DNA of 64,000 nt from Heterobasidion occidentale (lineage: Eukaryota; Basidiomycota; Agaricomycetes; Russulales; Bondarzewiaceae), in assembly GCA_039111635.1 (NCBI GenBank), contig JBCAQO010000008.1, positions 2,666,001 to 2,730,000 of the forward strand, written 5' to 3'. Position 1 is the stretch's first letter. Every line of letters starts with the position of its first letter. Made by a program: the position numbers and the translations under genes. Under the pieces are notes generated by a model. The model worked only from the letters and a program-made list of their open reading frames with translations. It searched no databases and had not been told where the DNA came from. Below are positions 11,974 through 22,666 of this stretch, piece after piece.

Positions 11974-12489
11974 TCATCGTCCCTTGAAAGATCCAGTTGT
12001 CAGTTTTGAAATACGTCGTGGCCCTAAGTCTAGATGGTACACCAACGATCCCAGTATAGCCTCGTCCGTGAGGCCCTCTACCCGTTCGTCGGGGAAAGTG
12101 GCGTAGAGCGACCTTAGATCCCAGATATCCCACATGACGATCGCCTGATGCAGCTGCGGTAAGGGAAGGGACTGGGAAAGTACTAGGAAGGGCCCGCTAC
12201 CATTTGCAAATGTAGGGACCAATCTGCCTGTCATGATAAGAGGCAGGGAGATATCGCGCCGCACACGGCTTCAAGATTCCCAGTCGGTATCGAGCTGTAT
12301 CGAAGGGCTCTCCTGATTCAAATGGATCATGGACACCTGTGGACACTCGGATCTATGTATCAGCTGATACCAGGAACGAATGTGGCTAGCCCGAAGATGA
12401 ATCGCCGCATTTTGTTCGTTCGGAGTCATTCGGAAGGACAGTCCAGGAGTTCCGGCATTTGTTCGTTGGCCTGAGTGTACAAGCAGCAA
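11974..12489 (-). other. Two in-phase open frames separated by one TGA, unrecognised
   Basis: Reading the minus strand from about 12489, an open frame ends DTDWES at a TGA (12271-12273) and continues in the same frame with SRVRRDISLPLIM to about 11974. Together they span about 170 codons. The same stop is present in the second copy (60390-60887), so it predates the duplication. There is no convincing ATG and no family match that I recognise. It may be an old pseudogene, a mis-joined exon, or chance. Confidence 0.25.
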
Positions 12490-13004
12490 GCTTGGGGAGG
12501 GGATTTGCGCTCAGCCTAGTTGAAAGAATCGCATTGCATGGTTGATGTTGCTCTGATAAACAGGAGAGCATACCTAATGCACCAAAACCACGATGAGCCC
12601 GCGAACGATCAAGTTGGAGAGGATCAGTTCAATCTCCTATAACACAGAGAGATGAGAACATTTCAAGGCGAGTCAGAAATACGCCGATACATACCCAGGC
12701 GCTCCAGGCGTGGATGGCGAACCCAAACAGTCCTCATCGCATTGGCCCGTCACGGAGCCAGCTGTCTACCAAGGGCTGCCAGCGGCGGAACCTGGAATGC
12801 GTTATGCAGTGAGCATGCTGTGCTGCCTCTGAATCTCGCTGCTGGGCTGACGAGCGCACGAAACCCGGTATGGTGAAGGGCTGCTTCTACGACTTTGGCA
12901 GTGAGTGTTGACAAAGGGACAGTGCGAGTCGGCAAAGCTCGGCAAAGTGGGAGATGCCGACGGCGCCGTCCGTGTCTGACTCCGTCTAACTTCTGCCCCA
13001 GTGC

Positions 13005-13676
13005 CACCGCGGGCAAAGTTCCATGGGATCAGTGATCCCAGAATGACTACCTGATGATTTTGTGTCCAAAAGAATCAGCATTAGATATATGGATAAATTT
13101 TGAGCAAACAGGGAATGTGCTCTCTAGTTTCTGCACAAAGTGTGCTCAGAATATATCATGATCTCATTAAAAACTTGTTTTGGTATGAAATCAGGCTGAA
13201 ATTGATCAGAAATTTCGAAAATTCCACAACATGTGTCTGTGGAGCACAAAAGGAAGGACATTTGAGCTCATCCTAAATAGTCCACTGATCCCGTTCTGAT
13301 CCCATTGTGATCAAATTATTGCTTGATCAATTAATCACAATGGGATCAGAATGGGATCAGTGGAATATTTAGGATGAGTTCAGAATGTGATCTGTGGGTT
13401 TATTGTGATTTTAGCTCAAATGTCCTTCCTTTTGTGCTCCACAGACACATGTTGTGGAATTTTCGAAATTTCTGATCAATTTCAGCCTAATTTCATACCA
13501 AAACAAGTTTTCAATGAGATCATGATATATTCTGAGCACACTTTGTGCAGAAACTAGAGAGCACATTCCCTGTTTGCTCAAAATTTATCCATAGATCTAA
13601 TGCTAATTCCTTTGGACAAGAAATCATCAAGTAATCATTCTGGGATCACTGATCCCATGTAACTTTGCCCGCGGTG
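13005..13676. mobile_element. Foldback (MITE-like) element, copy 1
   Basis: A 672-bp near-perfect palindrome. The left end CACCGCGGGCAAAGTT is matched by its reverse complement at the right end, and the two arms of about 300 nt pair along their whole length. The flanks carry TGC on both sides, a possible 3-bp target-site duplication. CAC-type ends and 3-bp duplications are typical of the CMC/CACTA superfamily, so mobilisation by a Plavaka-type transposase is possible (inference). No coding capacity. The left arm has lost 36 nt compared with the copy at 61398-62105, and the central asymmetric segment (13309-13336) is inverted relative to that copy. Confidence 0.85.
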
Positions 13677-14122
13677 TGCCCTTCTCTGCTCTCACTTTCG
13701 GTCACCGGCCAAAGTCGTGAGTCCTGGCGCGGAACGATCAGTCTCAATGTATCTCAGCTCGTCGACAGTATAATTCAGTCCGCCGTACCAGTGCCTTGGT
13801 CATATGTTCCAAAACCTTAGGGTTTCAGCTTTGCTCATCTGAGCACGGTGAGTCGTAAAACATGAACTTGGCTTTTGAGCACACTGATAGGACACCGACA
13901 TGTATGAGAGGTGAGATTAATACATTAAATCTGTATATACTGGTAATTAAACTGAATGAATGATTCATAGGTGTTCATAAAGGTACATATAGTTATTGAG
14001 GGCATGACATGGCGTCTGTTGGCGAAAAGCAGAGTCAGTGACCAGCAGGGAACATCGATCAGAACGGAAGCATAAACGCACCTTTGTGATCATATGGTAA
14101 ATCGTCAACACATCCAGGTGGT
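13677..14122. other. Spacer, no gene seen
   Basis: No recognisable exon. It lies between the foldback element and the stop codon of the minus-strand 410-aa gene, and is conserved in the second copy. Confidence 0.5.
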
Positions 14123-15355
14123 TTACACAAATGCTCGCCGAGTCATAGTGGTCCTCATTGGGCTGGTCATCCTATCCCTCACCTTGAACTCTCGCTCTGC
14201 AAAATTCCTCTCGCGTTGCCTACCCCTCCGCTCCTCTGCGGTCTGCTTCAACTGGGTTTGGATCACCTTTAGCCCCTCTTGCTTTCTCTCATCGACAAGG
14301 GCTTTCTCGTTTTCCACATCTACCTTCTTGTCATCTGTCGGGATCCCTGAACCCTCCTGGTCCTTCTGCTGAGTCTGGGATTTCCTGGCCTGTACTTTGC
14401 TCGGGAGGACAAATGGGATCACCTTCTTGCGTCTCGGCTCCTCTTCGTCGCTCCACTCTCCCTCGTCCACATTATCGATATCGACTGCCGACTCATAAAC
14501 CCACCCTCTCGCGCGGGCCGCGCTGTCCTCTTCTTCGTTTTCGCCTATTGAACGCCGTCGATTGACGATGCGCCTCTTGAACCCTCGCGGGGTAGGTGGC
14601 GGAGTCGCTGGAGCACCAGAATAGACGTTGGACATGTCCCGGAATCTCTTTTTGATAGGAGAACCATTGGGGAAGAAGGCCGAATCTGGAGTGGCTGGTG
14701 ATGAGGGCACGCTCCTGTACTCTGGGTCGCTCATGGAGAGGTACTGCGCTTTACTCTCCGTGATAACCTCGTTGACCTTCACCGCCCAGTCGTCAAGAAT
14801 GTACAGCTTGTGCAGCAGCATCTTGAAGGTGAAGGGATAGCGCTTGCCTTGGCCTGAACTCTTCTCTCTCTCTCGCTCGTCGCCGTCAGAGTCAGTATGA
14901 ACCTTCTCCTCATCATGAAGCATGGTGCTTTTCCCGTGGGCGGCGGCCAGTTTCTTTAGCAGGGGTGCGAGGTCCCTCGGGACTACCTCACCAACTTTCC
15001 TAGCGGAAGTGGAATCCGTCTTGTGCTCCGCGTCTTGCGCTTCGTCTTGTGCTATCGTGATCTTGGAGAAGAAATAGAAGAGCCTTGCAAACTCATCCTT
15101 CTTCTCTTCGTCCGTCATTGACTCGAAGTCGCGGCTTTTGAAGGGCTTGGCGGGGCCGTTGCCTTTGGGGACTGAGAAGACGGGGGAGTCCATGCTGATG
15201 AGGTGGATGCGACGACCGTAGGAAGAAGGGTATCTCAGAGGATGCTCACGCGAGTGAGGTAAGTCGGACTCGAGCGATGGGCTTTTAATGAGTTCCCAGT
15301 GGTCCTGTGGCATTGGACCAAATGACATCTCCTCGGGTGGCATTCGACGGTTCAA
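14123..15355 (-). CDS. Unknown 410-aa protein, copy 1 (intact)
   Basis: A single uninterrupted frame of 410 codons from an ATG. I do not recognise a domain. Visible traits: a central segment YPFTFKMLLHKLYILDDWAV likely to be helical; a Ser/Pro/Thr-rich linker (about residues 215-255); a cluster of acidic residues (GEWSDEEEP); basic patches (FKRRIVNRRRS); and a charged C-terminus rich in Glu, Lys, Arg and Gln that could form a coiled coil. The composition suggests a nuclear or scaffold protein, which is only inference. The copy at 62553-63784 has lost one G and shifts frame near residue 335, so this is the better gene model. Confidence 0.75.
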   Translation of the reverse strand: MNRRMPPEEMSFGPMPQDHWELIKSPSLESDLPHSREHPLRYPSSYGRRIHLISMDSPVFSVPKGNGPAKPFKSRDFESMTDEEKKDEFARLFYFFSKITIAQDEAQDAEHKTDSTSARKVGEVVPRDLAPLLKKLAAAHGKSTMLHDEEKVHTDSDGDEREREKSSGQGKRYPFTFKMLLHKLYILDDWAVKVNEVITESKAQYLSMSDPEYRSVPSSPATPDSAFFPNGSPIKKRFRDMSNVYSGAPATPPPTPRGFKRRIVNRRRSIGENEEEDSAARARGWVYESAVDIDNVDEGEWSDEEEPRRKKVIPFVLPSKVQARKSQTQQKDQEGSGIPTDDKKVDVENEKALVDERKQEGLKVIQTQLKQTAEERRGRQRERNFAEREFKVRDRMTSPMRTTMTRRAFV

Positions 15356-15844
15356 AGTCCGCCCCTTTGGCTACTTCAATCATAACGTTTGTCTCAATCA
15401 GTGTTCACAAACACGTTGGCACGACGCAAGGGCATGCATGTAGACAGGCCTGCCGTGGTTTCGGACGTGTGTATGATGCGTTTTTCTGTTGAGGCCTTGC
15501 ATCGTCTCGCTAATGTGGAATCTCTGTTTGACGCAACAATATAGGCGACGGTTTGATATCTAGCTGCAGTGTCTCTATCTCGGGCCCTAATTCCGACTAC
15601 TATCATCCTCCGAAAGTTGAAAAGGCGAAGTGGCAAAGACTTGTGTATTCACACGCACGTGACTGCAGGCAGTCATGAATCAACCGTAAGCGACAAAAGC
15701 ATACATAGTTCGAGGCTTGACTATCATATCTCCGCGCCATAGAGTCTTGGAAATAGCCTGCGCCAGACCACATCTTCAGCGTCCGATCATCAATTATAAT
15801 ATACCTGTCAATGCAGTCCACCTGATAAACTATCCATGACATCG
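15356..15844. other. Spacer; visible part of the duplication ends inside it
   Basis: No clear exon. It contains the upstream region of the 410-aa gene and the 3' flank of the F-box gene. The match with the second copy is visible to 15571 only because the window ends at 64000. Confidence 0.4.
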
Positions 15845-17083
15845 TTACTGTGGCTTTCTTGCTGCTGTAATCGTTCCAGCGTCCTTCCTCGATATCCAAA
15901 CCGTTGCCCACGGGGGCCCCCGAACACTCTTCACGGGCGCAGTAAACCATGATGCCCACCGGATGCTCTCCAGACGCAGCATCTGCTGTGCTATCCTAAG
16001 GGACGCGAAGAGCTCGACTTGCCGTATGCTGTCGTTAGCGGCGGCGCAGACGCTACAAGCAGCGGATGGCTCGTCGACCGTATGCCCTCGAGCCTTGGAT
16101 AAGCTGGGTTCTTTGCTTGTGCCGGCAGTGTTTGTCGAGGGGCTGTGGAACGACATCTTGCTTTGGCTCAGGACGTTCGAGGCTTCTGAAGTGGTCGCAT
16201 ACTCGTCCTCAAGAGAGGCCCAGTCACTGTCGCGTGACGGTGATGCACAGTCAATGTCTGTGTGACCTCGGTAGTTATCCCACATATGCCTGTCTAAGAC
16301 CCTGTGGTGCGATAGGAAGATACCCAAGGAAAGCTGCCGCAAGTATCGAAGGCCTTTCAGAGGTCCAATGTAATACGCCTACACCGAAGTCAGAGGTCAA
16401 GCAACCCATTCACCGTATCGCTCGGTAAAACGGGTATTTACCATCAATTCCTCGTAGTTTCTGAATCCGTTTCCGATGGGCGAGTGCACGATTTGTTCGG
16501 CTGTGCGTCCAAGGCATTCCGTGCAGCATCCCCATTCAAATCCATCGCAGACAACCAGATCAAGCTTTTCGAGTTTCGCGCAGGACTCCGCTATCATAGT
16601 CAGAAGCTTCTTGGTGATATTAGGCAAACCGGTGAGTCTCAAGCTGACAAGAGTGCTTGGAATCTGCCCGGGGAGTAGAAGGGTGCGAGTGCGAAGCGAC
16701 GATATAGTCTCCGTATGGAAAGAAATCTCAAGAAATGTGAGGTGCAAGTTCGTCAGCGTGAGTGATTTTGTGACCAGTATCAGCGAGGTTGTCGTGAGGC
16801 GGCTACGCAGCATATTGAGCAAAAGAAGGCGCGGACATGCGCATATAGGCGCATATATGCAGCATATCACATACCGTAGATGATGAGACCATTCCGAGAG
16901 GCGTTGTAGCCTTTCTATATCCCTGTTTCTTGTCACCAGAATGGACGAAAAATAACGCCGGAAAACGATTTGACGCATCTTGTGCGAGGCGAGGCTAAGA
17001 TTTGCAATGGACGAGAAGGTATGATCAGAGGACTGGAGCCGTTCCTGGACTATTCGGTCCAAAAGTTCTGTGGGGAGGTGACG
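15845..17083 (-). CDS. F-box / LRR-like protein (5' exon not resolved)
   Basis: Probable substrate adaptor of an SCF ubiquitin ligase. The exon 16442-17083 opens with HLPTELLDRIVQERLQ, an F-box core, followed by Leu-rich segments of the fungal F-box/LRR type (TLVSLRLTGLPNITKK, AKLEKLDLVVCDGFEWG). A 63-nt intron (16379-16441, branch-like CTGAC 12 nt before the AG) joins it in phase to exon 15845-16378, which continues IGPLKGLRYLRQLSLGIFLS and ends with a hydrophilic tail and RLESIRWASWF. The upstream in-frame stop just before CACCAG shows that a first exon with the ATG lies beyond 17084, but I could not choose it. Such genes are greatly expanded in Agaricomycetes and the target is unknown. Confidence 0.75.
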
Positions 17084-17565
17084 CTGGTGTTATGATGCAA
17101 CAATTAGTTGGCGTCTCAGGCATGAAGCTGAAGCTTTGAAGACTATGAAATAATACATTTTCTGCGTCATTAATTGTTCTAAACGGTAACGCGCAGGGCG
17201 AAACCAGCGCTTGGAACGAGTTACGAGAATGGATCGGCATATTGCATATAGAGAGCTGCGACAAGTGAGAAAACAGAGAATAAATCTATGTGGTTTTATA
17301 GTACAACTGAGTGAGCGAGACTGGATGAAAAGACAGGGAATACGGAGGAGAGAAGCGAGCGCGAATCGCGACCCCAATATGTGCACGTGCTAGATATCAG
17401 TAATCACGTGTGTCGCCCAGGCGAAAAAAGTGCACCGGAGTAAGGCGGGTCGGTAGTGACAGAAATACAATGTCCATATACAAACGAATATGATGCTGGA
17501 AACGGAGTGAAACCCGAAAGAAGGTTCCTGTGGTGCGAGTGGTGTATGATGTATCAGTCGCGCGC
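17084..17565. other. Spacer with probable first exon of the F-box gene
   Basis: The start of the minus-strand F-box gene must lie in or near this stretch. Several ATG codons exist, but none gives an unambiguous splice. The right part is the 3' flank of the next minus-strand gene. Confidence 0.4.
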
Positions 17566-18282
17566 TCACGCGCCAACTGAGACGTGAGAGGAAGTCTGTG
17601 CAGCAGCGTATCGCTGCTTGCCCTCCTCCACGCTGACGTCTCCGGTGACGCCCTCTTCAATCCATGAGTCCCGAACGAACATGTCCCTGTCAGGGAACAC
17701 CTCCGTGATGTCGCATTCGAAGCCGTCCATCGCCAAGATATAGCGCCGCCAGAGCTTCTGTACGTCACCCTCGGCGTCTTCGAGGCCGCAGTTGAGGAGC
17801 GCGAACTCGGGGACCTTGCCCACCTTGCGGAACATCTGGCCGATCGCGAACTTCTCGTCTAGAAAGAGGCGCTCGCAGTGTGGTGTCGTGATCGTGACTG
17901 TCGAAGTGGCAACACAGACGGTCTTGCGGTTGCAGACGAGATGAACCTCCCGCCTTTGAGTGAGGGGCTCTTCGAGGGAAGCGGGGTGGGTTCTAGGAGA
18001 GGTATGCGAGTAGATGGTCTTGATAGTGATGGTGCGGGCAAAAAATGCGCTAGATGGGCGTTCGATCAGGATCGAATAGAAACATCTGATGGACGCAAGT
18101 ACCTGAGGAGTCGTTGCAAATCGCCGTGGGCAGAGAGCATGATGCGCTCGAGACCAGTGACCTCAACAGGCCATTGGAACTGTCGACAACAAGGCTTTAG
18201 TGTCAATCCGCCTGCTCTGAGATTGCGAGAGGCTCACATCGACGCTGGTGGTGTTAGCCTTAAATGAATCGATGACGGCCAT
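17566..18282 (-). CDS. Conserved basidiomycete protein, 201 aa (possible chorismate-lyase/UTRA-like fold)
   Basis: Three exons, complement(17566-18049, 18103-18179, 18238-18282), give 606 nt including stop. The start is ATG in CTAAGCCATGGCC. Introns are 58 and 53 nt. The protein reads MAVIDSFKANTTSVD, then FQWPVEVTGL ERIMLSAHGD (residues 16-35) LQRLLSAFFAR; later it has TTPHCERLFLDEKFAIGQMF and YILAMDGFECDITEVFPDR. I recall this pattern as a widespread uncharacterised family in Agaricomycetes. The order LERIMLSAHGDLQRLL, then central strands, then IGQMFR resembles the UbiC/UTRA-like fold, but I do not claim an activity. No signal peptide or membrane segment is visible. Confidence 0.75.
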
Positions 18283-20313
18283 GGCTTAGATGTTGGGGAG
18301 GCGATAGAATATGGTGGTCACAGTCAACAATTGGTAAAGGCCTCTGGCTGGAACAGGGCGATGTAGGTTGGGTTTCCACTGATCTTGGGGGACCTTTATA
18401 CATCATCGAACTGGCGAACCTTGCCACCGGTTCTCCCCTGATATGTAAACAATATCGGAGCGAGAAACTCTGGACGCTGGCAGGCATGCGCTACCGACGG
18501 ATCTTATCGCGTAGGGAGGCTGTTATGCAAGAGCCAGGGAGGTGGACGTGTTTGCACATCATCGTCTTACGTCCACCCGAAGCCGCGATGCAGTATCTGC
18601 GCGCATTCTTCGAATTTGGCGCGGTTGCATCGCCATCAGATCAACACCGCCTAATCGACCAAAGAGAAGATTAGACTGGACTGGGCGAGTCAGCGATCGT
18701 TCTTAAAAAAGCCAGGAAACGACCAAGCATGACCGAGATCCTCCCCTGATTGTTGATGAAAAAGACGTTAGATACCTAGACGATCTGGATACAGTACTCG
18801 ACTTCCTCGCTTTGCTGTGGTGGCGGCTCTGCCATGCTGCGGCTCGACTCTGGCCACTGAAGCAGTCACGATCGAATGACGTCGACAGCGATGAGCTCGG
18901 GATTTCAAGATTGCGCCCGTGGAAATTGTTGGTGCTCATAGATGCAGTATAGATGCCCAAGATGGGATGCATAGTAGCTCTCGGACGGAACTACAGCTTC
19001 TTAGATACTGTCACTTATCTTCCGGCCCAAGCGCATCAGGACTCAGGATTACTACATAGATGCGATAGAAAAGGTGTTTTACTTGTGTGCTTAGGTTCAC
19101 GCCCGCGGGGCTTGAGCTTCCGGAATTTGACCCTTCGCATTTTGCATTGCTGCTAATATATGGTCACGGTTTCCGCGACTTGTACGTGGCTCACAGAGGT
19201 GAGGATCCGAACGCTATCAGAGATACTGCTCGTCAATGGCTCGCAGCTTAGAGTTCTGGAGATCCGGCGATGAGTAACTTACTGCGATTGTGAGCGTCAG
19301 AAGACCTCTTCCCATGCAAAGCCCTATTCGGCATATGTGAACGAGATAGAGTCCACGATTGCTCGTGGCGCAGGACAAACGCTACGCCATAACTCGACCT
19401 ATCGCAGCCAATGAGCAAATATGAGCGCTAATAATTTAGATGGTAACGTACCGACTCTTACGGAATCACCGAAGTCACTTTATATCCATCAAAAAAATCA
19501 ATATTCTTGTTACATAGTCGCTCGGACTCCGGGTCTCACGGTACCGTAGGGGGGAGATGTCCGACAGAAATCAAATATCTGAATGCACACAGTGAGCGGA
19601 CAATGCTCATGCAGTGAAGAGACACGACGAAAAGGTTAGACTCACCATGACCGAAGTCCCGGCCACACAAACTTGACGTTCATCGTGTCAGACGATGACG
19701 TGAGGGCAAAGAGGAAAATTGCAAAGGTCCCATACATACCGGCACTGGGTCAGAGATCGTCCGACTAGAGACGCCTCTGCAGGTGTTCAAGTCACAGCGC
19801 CAATCAGAAGGTCGTTCTGGCAGACGCTAACAAGCTTCCACCTCAATTTTCCAACACACGCGTGCTGATATACGTGAAGCTCGCGTCATGTCGAAACCTG
19901 CGAACGTACCCAGAAGACACATTGATATCATGGGATTTACCAGAGTAGTTGTACATTGATCCAGCCAGGACACGATATAAGAGTGACTAAAAAGCGAGTA
20001 GGAGACGGAGAGACAAGGTGAGGGAGAGACGGTTGCGAGCTCGAGATGAGTGGAGCAGTGAGATCTGATGAGAAAAGTATGTGGAGGATGTCCAAAGCAA
20101 GATAAATGAGCGATCAGACAGGAAGATGGGTCAGACGAGAGAAGCCAACCAAGACCCGACAATAAAACGTGTACATAGATACTTTCAGTACTAGATAGCG
20201 GGAGCATCGTTGATACACGTGCGAATAACGTTGAAACCGTCAAGATTAACGCCCAAAGTGGGCCACGACGGGCCAGGGCGAACACGGCATAGCCCCTAGG
20301 TTGATGAACGGGA
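18283..20313. other. About 2 kb without a recognisable gene
   Basis: Open frames are short and low in similarity to anything known. The longest (minus, 19827-20396, 189 codons) is Ser/Leu/Cys-rich and overlaps the 3' flank of the DUF2015 gene, so it is probably chance. Confidence 0.45.
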
Positions 20314-20970
20314 TCACAACCGAGTGACGGCCTTCGCGTCAAGCGGCATGCCTGAAATAGAATATATAAAGGAAAACCGACGATCAGAATCACCATTGAA
20401 TGCGCGGATATTACAGACGATAGTTGTTGTGCGTTCTCACCGGATGGGTCTATGCCATTCTGCGCAAGGATTCGATTGTGACGGATGAGCCGCGCCTGGT
20501 CGAATCTAGAGTGATAATGGACGATGTTCGAAGTGCACGTCAGTGTCTACGCACTTGGATAACAATATAACGTCGCTCACTGCACGCCTTCTCGTCTCAT
20601 GATCTCCATGATTTCTCTTGTCCCCTGTTCGTCCAATCCCATCCTCGCGTCCCCCTCCCTGATATTGTCCGACTCAACGTCAAATGTAGAGCTCGACATC
20701 CCTGCGGCAGCCTGGTCTGCGAAAGTTGAGAGAGGGGCATAGTTGTTTGAAGAAGGATGCGAGAGGAAGGAGCGCAAGCGCTGCGGGAAAGGAAGAGTAG
20801 AGCGGTAACGATACAACACTACGTGGTCATGTATGGATCGCACAAAAATAGGGGAAATGAGGGAAGAATTGTGAGTGAGTGTCTCCTGCCAACAGCCGAG
20901 GAAAAGAAAGGGAATACGCACGCATTACCAGTAATGCTGTAAATGCTAGAAGAGAAAGGTAGAACAACAT
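20314..20970 (-). CDS. DUF2015 family protein, 149 aa
   Basis: Four exons, complement(20314-20351, 20441-20505, 20581-20885, 20929-20970), total 450 nt. The N-terminus MLFYLSLLAFTALL is a hydrophobic signal-anchor-like segment. The conserved DUF2015 core is clear: SSTFDVESDNIREGDARMGL, EIMRREG, FDQARLIRHNRILAQNGIDP, and the terminal GMPLDAKAVTRL. The family is fungal and of unknown function; the hydrophobic start suggests membrane association. The protein is slightly longer than usual because exon 2 carries a Ser/Arg-rich insert after the hydrophobic start. Splice phases agree at every junction. Confidence 0.88.
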
Positions 20971-22666
20971 TCTGTGGACAGCGCGGTTTGTCAGTACAAG
21001 CGATTCTCGATTCGGGCGTTCGGCGGTCGCTAGGAGCGCCGTGTGGCGTCACGGCGGTGGCGGGCCGTGCGAAGTGGCGGGAGCTGCGGCCGGAATGCCC
21101 TTAATCGCCTACGACGATGTCGGCAGCGGTGAAGAACGGTGTTTGCGCTGTGATATGTAGGTGAGTACAGAATTCTCTTTACAACTTGCATGGCGATGGC
21201 TCACCACCTTAGGCCAGAGCAGTGCTGATGTCGGGGCGCCGATCATCTTGTCTTTGATTTCACAGACACGGTGCAGACGCCTGAACTCCAATCTCTCACA
21301 GGATCGTGAATATGCTCATAACAGTTTACCCCCTTAGAGAATAAATATGATCGACATTTGTTATACGATTGTCCTGGAACGGTAAGCTCGGCATTGGCAT
21401 TTCTTTTGGTTGAGAGAATCCATATTGTTCCATAGAGGGATGGCACTTTCATCACGCCTTACATTTTTTTCATCTGTTATAGCTCGGGGGACAACCCCAG
21501 TTTGCGCCTCCGTTGCGGCTTCCTCGTAGGCACTCACACTTCCTCATCTCATGAAAGGTATGGGTGAAAGACAGATGTCGGGACCCGCTCACACACCAAC
21601 GTAAGAGTGGAGTCGTGCCTCAGCCATCCACCCTTCTACCTCCACCCCCAAATCCTGCACTTCGCAAGGAGGACACGAGCTGACTTCGTTGCCAATCTCT
21701 TTGAGAAGACACGCTGTACCGCTGATGTACCGTTCGTTCCCACAAAGTCGTGGTCGTGCCTTTTCTATCCAAATCCCCGGATGGCAACTGCATCTGTCAC
21801 AGACTCTGACCATCTTCAGGCGCTGCTGTCTACGCTCTGGGGAATTTCTACTGCTTGTTGGCTATCGGCGGAGTTGACTTGATTCTTGGTTATTGAATCG
21901 GCATCACATTCTGGCAGGGCCTGGCACCTAGTCTTACCAATAGGCGTGTTGGATCGGAATTGGGCCCACCTTGAACGACCGCAGCTTGCCCTGCTCGGCC
22001 CTCTGCTCAAGGTCGGCGCGTCTGTGATTGCGTGGCTATGCACAGGTTCAGAATTCTCCTTGCTCTACTGGGTCTCATGGGAAAGCTATTTGGAAACATT
22101 CATATACAAAACCGCGCTTCCCTTCACCGATCACCTCTCGGGTGCTATTAGCCTTCATTCACAAACCACTTTCGCCGGGGCAGAGAAAGTGTGTCCCAGC
22201 TCATCGATCGAAAACAAGTAGGTGATGTACCTATTCCGTTGTTCTTCGGTCCACATCCCCCCGAGAGTACCACTGGTCACCTGTTGAACTCTTTGTTGTA
22301 GAGACGTCACCGGCATGCAGGAAGCTTACTCGTATACATCGTTTTTTGTTCTCTTTTCTTATGTGCGTTTCGGATGAAGTCTTGTATTGTTGCGTAGCCT
22401 CGCATGCGTGCTCAGCGTGTCTGAACGAAGGCAATAGCCCACGAGGCGGCGAGCATGAAACAAAAACCGCTGACCGCCAGACTGACCACCGTCGTCTCGA
22501 TGTGGTTGGCTATCGGCATCCGCCGCCCTGCTAGCCTGTGCGTTGCAGTGCTGCTCGTAAGTTACTAGTACCAGAGCAAGCATCCAGCAACGCTCAGGCT
22601 GTTTGCACCTACAAACTACCCCTCTTCCAAGATTCAGAAACCTATTCCTTATATTTGCAGCCAGAC
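20971..22666. other. About 1.7 kb without a recognisable gene
   Basis: Several open frames of 60-137 codons overlap on both strands, but none shows family similarity or a consistent exon series. The right end is the promoter of the CUE-SMR gene. Confidence 0.45.

Larger units (their letters stand above)
11179..13004. other. H3 downstream region without a clear gene
   Basis: No exon series is recognisable. The segment contains an ATC microsatellite (11925-11957) and a pair of minus-strand open frames interrupted by a stop (listed separately). It is conserved in the second copy with small indels, for example a 7-nt loss near 11487 and a 9- to 10-nt loss near 11190. Confidence 0.45.

Noticed and set aside
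12271..12273. Selenocysteine recoding of the shared TGA
   Set aside because: Agaricomycetes are not known to use selenocysteine, no SECIS-like element was seen, and the frame is not a known protein.
19827..20396. A 189-codon minus-strand frame as a membrane protein
   Set aside because: Hydrophobic runs come from pyrimidine-rich DNA; it overlaps the last exon of the DUF2015 gene in another frame and has no recognisable relative.
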